A DNA stretch of 41,246 nucleotides, taken from an uncultured Flavobacteriaceae bacterium (GTDB lineage Bacteria; Bacteroidota; Bacteroidia; Flavobacteriales; Flavobacteriaceae). This document shows positions 18,622 through 26,443 of the stretch, one piece after another. The translations under genes and the position numbers were made by a program. Position 1 is the first letter of the stretch, and each line of letters begins with the position of its first letter. The notes under the pieces are model-generated. The model searched no databases. It had not been told where the DNA came from and saw only the letters and a list, made by a program, of their open reading frames with translations. The stretch covers positions 1 to 41,246 of the forward strand of contig CALDUJ010000127.1 of assembly GCA_937923735.1 (NCBI GenBank), written 5' to 3'.

Positions 18622-19152
18622 TCAATCTTTCAATGCTATTATATCTTGATTCTTGAGATACACCGGAGATTCTGTAAATAGTTTCTCTACATGGTAATCC
18701 CAATCTTTAATGATATCAAAATAACTGGTATTTACTTTTGCCATGATGCTGTTGCAGTCATCGCAAGTATGCTTATATCCTAAGAAGTAGTGTCCAAATT
18801 CGTGAAACGCCACTACTTTAAGTATTTCTTTGTCCAGAAGGGTCATCCAACTGAATATTATTTTTTCAACCTCGTTATTGTTATCTCTAACAAGCATGCC
18901 TAGAGTGCCACCTTTTGGGCTTACCCGCAACGTATCGACAACAGCTATTTCTTTTAGATTAAATAGTTTGTCATGGTAATCTACTTTGTATTTTTTGCAT
19001 AGTGCTATAAAGTCATCCAAGTGCGGTTGCACTAGTCCGTCGGTCTTAACCTGTTTGGACTCATTCAAGGCAGGAATTTCGAATTCTGAATTCTGCGCCT
19101 GAAGAGGTAAAACACCAAAAATGAAAAGCAATAATAGCAAGTAGGTTTTCAT
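18622..19152 (-). CDS. Secreted zinc metalloprotease-like protein
   Basis: A 176-residue exported protein with a signal peptide ending 'LQAQ' (residue 20). The key motif is 'FHEFGHYFLGYKH' (His117, Glu118, His121, His128): an HExxH helix with a following Gly and His as in metzincins, but with one extra residue between the second His and the Gly. 'CDDCNSIM' right after it resembles a Met-turn region. Upstream 'GTLGMLVRD' and 'EKIIFSWMTLLDKEILKVVAFHE' fit the edge strand and active-site helix of small zincins. Substrate unknown. Single gene with about 250 bp of AT-rich DNA upstream. Confidence 0.75.
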   Translation of the reverse strand: MKTYLLLLLFIFGVLPLQAQNSEFEIPALNESKQVKTDGLVQPHLDDFIALCKKYKVDYHDKLFNLKEIAVVDTLRVSPKGGTLGMLVRDNNNEVEKIIFSWMTLLDKEILKVVAFHEFGHYFLGYKHTCDDCNSIMAKVNTSYFDIIKDWDYHVEKLFTESPVYLKNQDIIALKD

Positions 19153-19401
19153 TGTAATTTTAAGGTTATAATAATTTAGATTTTTGGGGTCTAAACAGTT
19201 GATTAATAATAGCTTTTAATTTCTTAATCTTAGGCTAACCTAAAAAATAAAATTTTAATAACCAAATTTTTTATGCATTTTATCGATAAAAAATGCTTTT
19301 AATCGATGTTTTAATTGTTCTTACAAGTGATGTTTTCTAGTGTTTCATCGATTTTTGTCATTTTAATTTTTTGTATTTTAGAACATTAACTTTTCTTACA
19401 A

Positions 19402-20274
19402 ATGCACTACTGGTTGTCTATTTTGTTGATTATCATAACTATATATTTAGCACTTAGTATTGCACTTTATTATTTGCAAGACTATTTCCTTTTTAAGCCG
19501 GAAAAACTGCCAGACGATTTTCAGTTTTATTATGAAAACCAGGATATAGAAGAGCATAATCTCGAAACCAGAGATGGTGCGATAATTAATGGTGTGTTAT
19601 TTAAACCCAAAGGAGAATCTAAAGGAATAGTGCTTTATTTAAAGGGAAATTCTAAGAGCATAAAGGGTTGGGGTAAGTTTGCTGTAGACTTTACAAGACA
19701 CGATTATACAGTCTTGATGGTAGATTATAGAGGTTTTGGAAAAAGTACTGGGAGACGTTCTCAGAAAGCAATCAAAAGAGACTTACAGGTAGTATATAAT
19801 AAGATAAAGGAGCAAACCAAAGAAGAGCGCATTATACTTTATGGGCGTTCTCTCGGTTCTGGATTTGCGGCTAAGTTAGCCTCAATAAACAATCCACGAA
19901 TGCTGGTGTTGGATGCGCCATACTATAGTTTAACAAAGGTTACGGCCCGATACGCGCCGTTTATGCCATTGTCTATACTGATAAAATATCCTTTACCAAC
20001 TTACAAATGGCTAAAGTATGTAAAATGTCCGATTCATATTATTCATGGGACTAACGATCAACTTATTCCATTTAAGACCAGTGTAAAGCTTTCTAAAATT
20101 AATCCTAAGATTACACGCTTGTATCCTGTAATTGATGGTGGGCACAAGAATCTGAATAATTTTGAATCGTATCATAAAATGCTTGAAGAAATATTAAATT
20201 CTCAGCCAAAGGAAGTTAATCTCGAAGGCAGCAGTATCAACGTTGTACACAGCAGTAAAAAGAGTAATGCGTAG
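19402..20274 (+). CDS. Membrane-anchored alpha/beta hydrolase (first of a tandem pair)
   Basis: A 290-residue protein with an N-terminal membrane helix (residues 5-26) and an alpha/beta-hydrolase domain. The nucleophile elbow is 'YGRSLGSG' (Ser150), the acid 'GTNDQLIPF' (Asp) and the base 'DGGHKNL' (His), so the triad is complete. The HG oxyanion-loop motif, which reads 'YFHGNAGD' in the neighbouring paralogue, is 'YLKGNSKS' here, with His replaced by Lys. The family resembles the BEM46/ABHD13-like serine hydrolases; substrate unknown. It overlaps the next gene by 8 bp. Confidence 0.85.
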   Translation: MHYWLSILLIIITIYLALSIALYYLQDYFLFKPEKLPDDFQFYYENQDIEEHNLETRDGAIINGVLFKPKGESKGIVLYLKGNSKSIKGWGKFAVDFTRHDYTVLMVDYRGFGKSTGRRSQKAIKRDLQVVYNKIKEQTKEERIILYGRSLGSGFAAKLASINNPRMLVLDAPYYSLTKVTARYAPFMPLSILIKYPLPTYKWLKYVKCPIHIIHGTNDQLIPFKTSVKLSKINPKITRLYPVIDGGHKNLNNFESYHKMLEEILNSQPKEVNLEGSSINVVHSSKKSNA

Positions 20275-21061
20275 AATTAAGAAACTAGGTTATGGAATAC
20301 TTTTATTTTATCTTATGATTGGCTCGGCATTATATTTTCTCCAGGAAAAACTCATTTTTCAGCCAACAACTTTAGAGCAAGATTATAAGTTTGAATTTAA
20401 TTACCCTTTTGAAGAACTATTCTTAAAGACCAAGGATGGAGCAGTTATTAATGCAATTCATTTTAAAAATGAAAGCCCCAAAGGTGTTATACTTTATTTT
20501 CATGGAAATGCTGGAGATTTATCTCGTTGGGGAGAAATAACATCGTTTTTTGTTGAAATGAATTACGATGTCTTGGTCATGGATTATCGCACTTATGGAA
20601 AAAGCGTAGGGAAGTTAAGCGAGAAGGCTCTATATAATGACGCTCAAATGTGTTATAATCATCTATTAAAAACTTATTCTGAAAGCGACATTATTCTCTA
20701 CGGAAGATCGCTTGGGACTGGTATTGCTGTACAACTGGCATCAAATAACAAACCAACACAACTAATTTTAGAAACGCCATATTATAGCTTAGTTAGTGTA
20801 GCTAAACATCGTTTCCCTATTTTCCCGGTTGAGCAGTTAATGAAATATCGAATTCCTAGTTTTGAGTTCATTAATGAAGTGAAATGTCCAATAACTATTT
20901 TTCATGGTACAGATGATTCTATTGTTCCTTTTGAATCTGGGAAACAGCTATTTGATGAATGTAAAAGCCTAAATAAAACCTTTATAAAAATTGAAGGCGG
21001 ACAGCACAATAATCTTATTGAGTTTGAGGAATACCAAAACCAAATAAAAAGAAATCTATAA
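20267..21061 (+). CDS. Membrane-anchored alpha/beta hydrolase (second of a tandem pair)
   Basis: A 264-residue paralogue of the preceding gene. I choose ATG 20267, overlapping the upstream stop by 8 bp and preceded by AAAAAGAG as a plausible ribosome site; an upstream TTG would add eight residues. One N-terminal membrane helix (about residues 8-25), then the hydrolase domain: oxyanion motif 'YFHGNAGD', nucleophile 'YGRSLGTG' (Ser148), acid 'GTDDSIVPF' and base 'EGGQHNNL'. All typical features are present. It shares the whole domain order with its neighbour, consistent with tandem gene duplication. BEM46/ABHD13-like; substrate unknown. Confidence 0.85.
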   Translation: MRRIKKLGYGILLFYLMIGSALYFLQEKLIFQPTTLEQDYKFEFNYPFEELFLKTKDGAVINAIHFKNESPKGVILYFHGNAGDLSRWGEITSFFVEMNYDVLVMDYRTYGKSVGKLSEKALYNDAQMCYNHLLKTYSESDIILYGRSLGTGIAVQLASNNKPTQLILETPYYSLVSVAKHRFPIFPVEQLMKYRIPSFEFINEVKCPITIFHGTDDSIVPFESGKQLFDECKSLNKTFIKIEGGQHNNLIEFEEYQNQIKRNL

Positions 21062-21067
21062 TAGATG

Positions 21068-21994
21068 TTAATTTTTGAATTTGAAACTTCCAATAAGCAT
21101 ATCATGATTGGAGTATTCTTTAAGATAAAATTTTTTTAAAGAAATTGGTTCAATCTCAGGAGTTACCCAAATTTGGTCTAACTCCAAAAGCGGAAGTCCT
21201 TTGGGCCAAGTTGCAGCAAACCCTTCACTAACATCATGAAAGCTCTGATAATTATCTCTAAAGCCATTAAAGTGCATGCTTTCGTATGGGGTATTGAAAT
21301 CCCCTAATATAATATCTGCCTTATGTTCTAGGGCATAATTTAAAACGGTTTTTAAATCCTGCCATCTGTTACGGCTTTTAAAAACGGCAATGTCGGTTAG
21401 TAATACACGTTTTATTTTTCCTTTAATAGAGGTTTCTAGAAGATGGTATTTTGATATGGTTTTTAGCTTAGTATATTCAATATGCTTAGCGTTGCCTTTT
21501 GTAGCTAGTAGCATATAGCCTTGTAAGACAGTAAAAGTATAATCAGGATATTTTTTTTTCAGATATTTTAACTTGTTGGTTCCTATGTTTTTGGCTTCTA
21601 AAAAAGCCATTATTTCTGGGCTATAAGTTTTAATTTTTTGGTCAATATTGTCCAAGGGTAATGACTCGCTATTGTCTATATTCCATAAGACTATACTAGT
21701 ATCACCTTTATTGATGGTTACTTCTTTAAAACCGTAATAACTATAAATCCAGTGGCATATAAGTAATATAGTAATAGTTAAAACTAACTTATAAACCTTT
21801 TTGTCTCTGTAAAGTATAATAGATAATACGAGACCAATACTAATCAATATTGGAACAGGGGAAATATTAAAAATAGTAGCAAAAAATAAGTTTCTATCCT
21901 TGACTAGGAAATGAATAATTAACAGAAAGACAAATGGGACTAATAAGGGTAGTTTAAGATACTTTAGTATGTTCAAAAACCTTTGTTTCCTCAT
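21068..21994 (-). CDS. Membrane-anchored endonuclease/exonuclease/phosphatase family protein
   Basis: A 308-residue protein. The first 95 residues carry three transmembrane helices; the rest is a DNase I-like EEP domain. Recognisable motifs are '[10 protein letters not shown]' (strand with the usual Asn), 'FLEAKN' (the metal-binding Glu position), '[11 protein letters not shown]' (Asp-x-Asn), 'LDQIWVTPE' (Asp) and '[11 protein letters not shown]' (the terminal His-Asp pair). The metal-dependent hydrolase site is therefore complete and probably faces the periplasm. Substrate could be nucleic acid, a phosphoinositide-like lipid or another phosphodiester. The start overlaps the lysS stop by 4 bp (ATGA on this strand). 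Confidence 0.85.
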   Translation of the reverse strand: MRKQRFLNILKYLKLPLLVPFVFLLIIHFLVKDRNLFFATIFNISPVPILISIGLVLSIILYRDKKVYKLVLTITILLICHWIYSYYGFKEVTINKGDTSIVLWNIDNSESLPLDNIDQKIKTYSPEIMAFLEAKNIGTNKLKYLKKKYPDYTFTVLQGYMLLATKGNAKHIEYTKLKTISKYHLLETSIKGKIKRVLLTDIAVFKSRNRWQDLKTVLNYALEHKADIILGDFNTPYESMHFNGFRDNYQSFHDVSEGFAATWPKGLPLLELDQIWVTPEIEPISLKKFYLKEYSNHDMLIGSFKFKN

Positions 21995-23679
21995 TCAGTA
22001 ATTTCCACAATTAAACTATCTTCCGTTTTAGTAACCTTAGTTAAACCATGCTTAGCCAATCCTTTTATTCCTTTATCCCAACCTTTATTACTTAAACCAG
22101 ATTGACTTTTTAGGTCTGATAAGTCCATAGATTTTTCTTTTTTAAGAATTTCGAAAATAGCTTTCTCATTATCGCTTAATTCAACCGCTTTTTTCTCAGG
22201 GCGCATTTGTGGGAAAAACAACACATCTTGTATGGATGCACTGTCAGTCATAAACATTGTTAATCTATCAATACCGATACCAATGCCACTTGTTGGAGGC
22301 ATGCCGTACTCTAGAGCGCGCAAGAAGTCTTGATCGATAAACATCGCTTCGTCATCGCCTTTTTCAGACAACTTCAATTGATCTTCAAATCGTTCTCGCT
22401 GATCAATAGGGTCGTTCAGCTCAGAATAGGCATTAGCTAATTCTTTACCATTTACCATAAGCTCAAAACGTTCTGTAAGCCCTTCTTTTGAGCGATGTTT
22501 CTTAGTCAATGGACTCATTTCAACTGGATAATCAATGATGAATGTTGGCTGAATGTAATTATGCTCACATTTCTCACCAAAGATTTCATCTATCAATTTT
22601 CCAATTCCCATGGTTTCATCAACTTCTAAATCTAAGGATTTTGCAGCCTCACGAACTTCAGCTTCAGATTTTTTATATAAATCGAATCCAGTATGTTCTT
22701 TAATAGCATCTAAAATTCCTATACGCTTGTAAGGTGCTTTGAATTCTATAGTTTTACCGTTTAAAGGTACTTGAGATGTGCCATGAAGTTCCATGGCTAT
22801 TTTTTCTAGCAAGGTCTCAGTGGTATCCATCATCCAGTTATAATCCTTATAAGCTGCATACATTTCCATAACTGTAAATTCAGGATTATGAGTCCTGTCC
22901 ATGCCTTCATTTCTAAAATCTTTAGAGAACTCATAAACACCATCAAAACCACCAACAATCAATCTTTTAAGATACAACTCGTTCGCAATTCTTAAATACA
23001 ATGGCATATCCAAAGTATTATGATGTGTGATAAATGGACGTGCTGCTGCGCCTCCAGGAATTGGTTGTAAAATTGGTGTTTCTACTTCTAAGAATTCCAT
23101 GTTATTGTAAAAATCACGAATGGTATTCATGATTTTAGTACGCTTTATAAAGACATCTTTTACTTTAGGGTTGACCACCAAATCCACGTATCGCATACGA
23201 TAGCGTTGTTCAGGATCCGTAAAAGCATCATAAATTACGCCATCTTTTTCCTTTGGTAGTGGTAATGGTCTTAATGTTTTACTTAAGACTGTAAAATCTT
23301 TAACCATTACGGTCTTTTCTCCAACTTGTGTGGTGAATAATTCTCCCTCAATGCCAACAAAATCACCAAAATCAATTAATTTTTTAAAGACATTGTTGTA
23401 CTTAGATTTATCTTCATCTGGACAAATTTCATCTCTATTAAAATACACTTGTATCCTACCTTCACTATCTTGAAGCTTAGCAAAAGATGCTTTTCCTTGA
23501 ATGTTAATAGACATTAACCTACCAGCAATAATAACTTTCTTGCCTTCAGTAAACTCCTGTTTTATCGATGCCGATGTTGCATTTACCATATACTGCGCAG
23601 CAGGATAGGGGTCGACGCCTAATGAGCGAAGTTGAGCGAGTTTGTCTCTACGTACTTGTTCTTGTTCAGAAAGTTGCAT
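21991..23679 (-). CDS. lysS: Lysyl-tRNA synthetase, class II, with C-terminal winged-helix-like extension
   Basis: 562 residues from ATG 23679. A longer frame with a TTG/ATG-rich upstream part would start before the promoter box at 23700-23707, so it is rejected. The OB-fold anticodon-binding domain occupies about residues 35-150. The class II catalytic core follows, with motif 2 '[16 protein letters not shown]' and motif 3 '[12 protein letters not shown]', which also contains the lysine-specific region '[18 protein letters not shown]'. The enzyme charges tRNA-Lys. After the catalytic core there is an extra segment of about 65 residues ('[15 protein letters not shown]...[18 protein letters not shown]...') that looks like a winged helix and is absent from enterobacterial LysS (about 505 aa). 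Its EEP neighbour is co-transcribed. Confidence 0.95.
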   Translation of the reverse strand: MQLSEQEQVRRDKLAQLRSLGVDPYPAAQYMVNATSASIKQEFTEGKKVIIAGRLMSINIQGKASFAKLQDSEGRIQVYFNRDEICPDEDKSKYNNVFKKLIDFGDFVGIEGELFTTQVGEKTVMVKDFTVLSKTLRPLPLPKEKDGVIYDAFTDPEQRYRMRYVDLVVNPKVKDVFIKRTKIMNTIRDFYNNMEFLEVETPILQPIPGGAAARPFITHHNTLDMPLYLRIANELYLKRLIVGGFDGVYEFSKDFRNEGMDRTHNPEFTVMEMYAAYKDYNWMMDTTETLLEKIAMELHGTSQVPLNGKTIEFKAPYKRIGILDAIKEHTGFDLYKKSEAEVREAAKSLDLEVDETMGIGKLIDEIFGEKCEHNYIQPTFIIDYPVEMSPLTKKHRSKEGLTERFELMVNGKELANAYSELNDPIDQRERFEDQLKLSEKGDDEAMFIDQDFLRALEYGMPPTSGIGIGIDRLTMFMTDSASIQDVLFFPQMRPEKKAVELSDNEKAIFEILKKEKSMDLSDLKSQSGLSNKGWDKGIKGLAKHGLTKVTKTEDSLIVEITE

Positions 23680-23699
23680 ACAATGTCGTTTAAAGCATG

Positions 23700-23730
23700 C
23701 AAAGATACATACTATTGTGTGATTAGTCAA
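23700..23730 (-). promoter_or_regulatory. lysS promoter
   Basis: On the minus strand TTG (23730-23728), 20-nt spacer, TATCTTTG (23707-23700). This is a near-ideal Bacteroidota promoter, 20 bp upstream of the chosen lysS ATG, and it supports that start. Confidence 0.7.
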
Positions 23731-23773
23731 TTAACTGAAACCATTAAATTCAGTACAATCGTAACAAACTAGT

Positions 23774-23781
23774 TAAATTTG
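23774..23781 (+). promoter_or_regulatory. Candidate -7 box for the Pmp3/YqaE gene
   Basis: TAAATTTG matches TAnnTTTG and lies 51 nt before ATG 23833. The TTG inside the box opens a longer in-frame reading frame, which I treat as non-coding because it would be inside the promoter. Confidence 0.5.
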
Positions 23782-23832
23782 CGTCATATAATTGAAGAGA
23801 AAAATTACTTAACCTTATTAAATACTTTTGCT

Positions 23833-23991
23833 ATGAGTTTTTGGAGAGTCTTACTTTCTATTATATGTCCACCACTTGCCGTTCTCGATAAAGGCTGTGG
23901 TTCTATTTTAATAACCTTTATTTTGTGGCTTTGCGGTTGGATACCAGGCGTGATTGCCGCACTTATTATACTAAACAATCCTAACAGGTAG
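23833..23991 (+). CDS. YqaE/Pmp3 family small membrane proteolipid
   Basis: A 52-residue protein from ATG 23833, the normal size of Pmp3/YqaE proteins. 'LLSIICPPLAVLDKGCG' is the family signature in the first transmembrane helix, followed by 'WLCGWIPGVIAALIIL' in the second. An in-frame TTG at 23779 would give an 18-residue extension without family support. In yeast and plants, relatives affect membrane potential and salt tolerance; bacterial function is unclear. Monocistronic, with a promoter box upstream. Confidence 0.88.
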   Translation: MSFWRVLLSIICPPLAVLDKGCGSILITFILWLCGWIPGVIAALIILNNPNR

Positions 23992-23995
23992 TTGG

Positions 23996-24016
23996 CAGTA
24001 TTCAGTACTCAGTCGC
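23996..24016 (+). repeat. Short degenerate tandem repeat (CAGTNNN x3)
   Basis: Three 7-bp units, CAGTATT, CAGTACT and CAGTCGC, directly after the Pmp3 gene. This kind of CAGT-rich string occurs as intergenic repeat filler in flavobacterial genomes, from recollection. Confidence 0.45.
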
Positions 24017-24043
24017 AATTTGCTAAAGTTTTAAATTCTATGT

Positions 24044-24075
24044 GTCATTGCGAGGACGTAGGACGTGGCAATCTC
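24044..24075. repeat. Decayed interspersed 'CATTGCGAGG...GGCAATCTC' element
   Basis: The sequence runs from GTCATTGCGAGG to GGCAATCTC, with a 5-bp terminal inverted repeat (ATTGC/GCAAT). This end-to-end pattern resembles a widespread bacterial intergenic palindromic repeat. It lies between the Pmp3 gene and the lipB promoter. No coding capacity. Confidence 0.5.
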
Positions 24076-24098
24076 TTAAATTGAAGCAATAAATATCA

Positions 24099-24106
24099 TA
24101 ACTTTG
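24099..24106 (+). promoter_or_regulatory. lipB -7 box, implying a nearly leaderless transcript
   Basis: TAACTTTG matches TAnnTTTG and ends only 6 nt before the ATG at 24113, so the transcript would begin at or very near the start codon. A TTG at 24081-24083 is only 15 nt upstream of the box. Confidence 0.5.
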
Positions 24107-24112
24107 CATTCT

Positions 24113-24826
24113 ATGAACAAGATTGTAGCAGTACAAGATTTAGGTTTAAAAGATTATAAAGGTACTTGGGATTATCAAGAATCTTTATTCAAGGCTATTG
24201 TCGATACTAAGATTAAAAATAGGAGGGAAGAAGCTGGATTAAAAACAGCTAACCATTTCCTGTTTGTAGAACATCCACATGTATATACGCTTGGTAAAAG
24301 TGGTGATATGTCTAACCTATTGGTTAATGAAAAACAGCTAGCTGAAAAAAACGCTACTTTTTATAAAGTAAATAGAGGCGGTGATATTACTTATCACGGA
24401 CCAGGGCAAATTGTAGGCTATCCGATTTTAGACTTAGATAATTTCTTTACAGACATACATAAATACCTTCGCTTATTAGAAGAAATGATTATTCTAACCC
24501 TTGCAGAGTATGGCCTAAAAGCCGAACGAAGTGATGGTGAGACAGGCGTCTGGTTGGATGTGGGGACACCATTTGCAAGAAAAATTTGTGCTATGGGTGT
24601 GCGTGCTAGTCGTTGGGTGACGATGCATGGATTTGCACTCAATGTAAATGCTAATTTGGGTTATTTTGATTTAATGATTCCTTGCGGTATTAAAGGTAAA
24701 GCAGTCACTTCTTTAAATGTAGAGTTAGGCAAGGAAACTATTGATGAAACTGAAGTGAAAGAAAAGCTTTTAAAACACTTTGCACATCTTTTTGAGGCTG
24801 AATTAAAAGAAAAAACCGAAGTTTAG
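24113..24826 (+). CDS. lipB: Octanoyl-[acyl-carrier-protein]:protein N-octanoyltransferase
   Basis: 237 residues from ATG 24113; a TTG nine bases upstream lies inside the promoter box and is rejected. LipB moves octanoate from ACP to the lipoyl domains of 2-oxo acid dehydrogenases and the glycine cleavage H protein. Signature motifs are 'VNRGGDITYHGPGQ' (Arg88-Asp91), 'RKICAMGVR' with catalytic Lys157, 'MHGFALNVN' and 'IPCGI' with catalytic Cys191. Length is slightly above the enterobacterial form (213). It is separated from the E1 gene at the window start by 24 kb, with no operon link. The stop lies inside the terminator hairpin. Confidence 0.95.
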   Translation: MNKIVAVQDLGLKDYKGTWDYQESLFKAIVDTKIKNRREEAGLKTANHFLFVEHPHVYTLGKSGDMSNLLVNEKQLAEKNATFYKVNRGGDITYHGPGQIVGYPILDLDNFFTDIHKYLRLLEEMIILTLAEYGLKAERSDGETGVWLDVGTPFARKICAMGVRASRWVTMHGFALNVNANLGYFDLMIPCGIKGKAVTSLNVELGKETIDETEVKEKLLKHFAHLFEAELKEKTEV

Positions 24827-24838
24827 ACTCCGGTTTTT
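24811..24838. terminator. Bidirectional terminator overlapping the lipB 3' end
   Basis: AAAAACCG pairs with CGGTTTTT around a 12-nt loop that contains the lipB stop codon (24824-24826). A and T runs on both sides let it serve lipB and the convergent gene ending at 24863. Confidence 0.7.
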
Positions 24839-24862
24839 ATAGATCTATATGAATTAAACTAA

Positions 24863-25231
24863 TTAAGATTTAGTTCTTAATTCACCAATTTCAATTGCTT
24901 TGCTATAATTTGATGTTACAGATTTTGATAAGTTGAAAAACTTTTTACCATCAACTCTTTCAAGCTTAGCATCAACACGACCGTATTCATTCTCCATAAC
25001 CTTTGTTACTATAACTTCAACATTGTAAACGCTTTTATAAGAAGCAATTTTACCTCTTTTTACTAAAGTATTTAACCTCGGAAAATCAATATGTTTGTAA
25101 GTTTCACCTTTGGGTTGTGCTATAATAAGTGTATCTCCAACTTTAGGTTGCTGGTTGTCTAAATCATTGTGTCCAAATGAGTTGATAGAGAATGAAAACA
25201 TTAGGATTAATGCGAAGTATAAATTTTTCAT
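24863..25231 (-). CDS. Small secreted protein of unknown function
   Basis: A 122-residue protein with a signal peptide of about 20 residues ('FSFSINSFGH'). The mature domain appears beta-rich: 'KVGDTLIIAQPKG' and 'KSVYNVEVIVTKVMENEYGRVDAKLERVDGKKFF' are alternating hydrophobic strands, which could be a small OB- or SH3-like barrel. I do not recognise a family. A candidate -7 box TACTTTTG (25271 down to 25264) lies 32 bp before the ATG. Convergent with lipB. Confidence 0.6.
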   Translation of the reverse strand: MKNLYFALILMFSFSINSFGHNDLDNQQPKVGDTLIIAQPKGETYKHIDFPRLNTLVKRGKIASYKSVYNVEVIVTKVMENEYGRVDAKLERVDGKKFFNLSKSVTSNYSKAIEIGELRTKS

Positions 25232-25324
25232 AATACTTAAGGTTTAGTTGTTAGACTTTACTACAAAAGTATTAAATGTTCAAACATATAGATTGAAAAA
25301 TTATGTTAACTAATGAATGTTTGT

Positions 25325-26374
25325 CTACCCTTCTGCATTAAAATACACTTTGTAATAATGCATTTTCTTTTCGTTATCATAGCCACGTTCGAGGTATTCG
25401 GCAGAGGCATCAGGAGTATCAATATCTAGTTTTATTTGGATATTAGTATCGAGTTTGATTTCCGTCTTTATTTTTTGCTTTTGCTTTTTTACGACGGCTG
25501 AGGCTACGTCAAATTGATTTCTGATGACAATGTCTAACTCATCTTCAAATGTTTTTTTATAATCATCAAAAAGCGATTTGTGTTTATCATCTTCAAAGAC
25601 TTCGTCTTTAAAAGCTTCAACAGAAACAACTTCGTTTTCCTTAAAGTAATCGATGGTTTTTGCCAAGAAAGTACTTTGTTCTTGATTGCCATAACTATTT
25701 TTTAAAACTTCGGTAGAGAAATCTTTACAAAGTTCCAAGTAGTCTTGGGTATGCTGACGGTAATCATCGGCATACTTAATATTCAAGAATTGATTCGTCC
25801 AATACTGTGCGTCGTAATTGTTGTTATCCACGCTAAATACAATAGGGCCTTGTGTGTCGTTAGTATTTAAAATTAAGCAACCTTTATCTAGTTTTCGTGA
25901 GTTAATGCCCTTTTGCACTAGTACATCGTAACTGTTGTTTTCTTTAAAGGTTTGGAAGAATTCCACACGATTTTCAATTTTAAAAATGCCGATGGCATTA
26001 ATGATTATTTCTTCATATTCAATACCTTCAAATTGAGCAATAAGTACATCGCCCGTTTTTATCTGTGAGGAATTAGACTTTTCGTATAAATGGGTAACAA
26101 TATGTTTAGAAACCTCAATAAAGGCCTCATCGTCACTAAAAATTTGAGCGGTATAACTATTGATTTCATTAAGGCTAATATCCGCATGATGGTTAAACCT
26201 GAAACTTTGCACAGCACTTGTAAAAGACTTCAGTAAGAAAGGTAACATCAACTCGTAGCTCGCTTCATCAAAATCTACCAAGTTCTCCGAAAAACTGTTT
26301 TTGGAGTCGTTAAACTTATTACCAACTTTATGGATTATAAATTTTGAAATGGAAGCGTTTTTACGAGTAATCAT
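25325..26374 (-). CDS. Nucleoid-associated protein (NdpA/YejK, NA37 family)
   Basis: A 349-residue cytoplasmic protein. The N-terminal 'ISKFIIHKVGNK', the mid region 'GDVLIAQFEGIEYEEIIINAIGIFKIENR' and the 'DKGCLILN' segment fit the NA37 family (37-kDa nucleoid-associated protein, E. coli YejK), which binds double-stranded DNA with little sequence preference. The C-terminus, rich in Lys and Asp with 'SAVVKKQKQKIKTEIKLDTNIQIKLD', ends in 'EKKMHYYKVYFNAEG'. Length fits the Bacteroidota members. A perfect inverted repeat directly before the ATG (26375-26391) may be a regulatory site. Confidence 0.82.
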   Translation of the reverse strand: MITRKNASISKFIIHKVGNKFNDSKNSFSENLVDFDEASYELMLPFLLKSFTSAVQSFRFNHHADISLNEINSYTAQIFSDDEAFIEVSKHIVTHLYEKSNSSQIKTGDVLIAQFEGIEYEEIIINAIGIFKIENRVEFFQTFKENNSYDVLVQKGINSRKLDKGCLILNTNDTQGPIVFSVDNNNYDAQYWTNQFLNIKYADDYRQHTQDYLELCKDFSTEVLKNSYGNQEQSTFLAKTIDYFKENEVVSVEAFKDEVFEDDKHKSLFDDYKKTFEDELDIVIRNQFDVASAVVKKQKQKIKTEIKLDTNIQIKLDIDTPDASAEYLERGYDNEKKMHYYKVYFNAEG

Positions 26375-26391
26375 AGTCTTAATTTAAGACT
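26375..26391. promoter_or_regulatory. Perfect 8-1-8 inverted repeat before the nucleoid-associated protein gene
   Basis: AGTCTTAA-T-TTAAGACT directly abuts the start codon at 26374. Its position in the leader or core promoter suggests an operator, or a translation-blocking hairpin in the mRNA. Confidence 0.4.
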
Positions 26392-26443
26392 GCAATACTA
26401 ATCAATTCATAATGAAAATGTATAAAATTGAGTTTTATTTTCT

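Noticed and set aside
18622-19152. Assignment of the zinc-protease-like protein to the metzincin clan
   Set aside because: The HExxH-to-Gly distance is one residue too long for the canonical motif, so only a general zincin-like call is supported.
23680-23730. N-terminal extension of LysS by 17 residues
   Set aside because: The extension lies across the promoter (TTG-N20-TATCTTTG) and contains Cys/His-rich sequence not typical of LysS; the ATG at 23679 gives the expected N-terminus.
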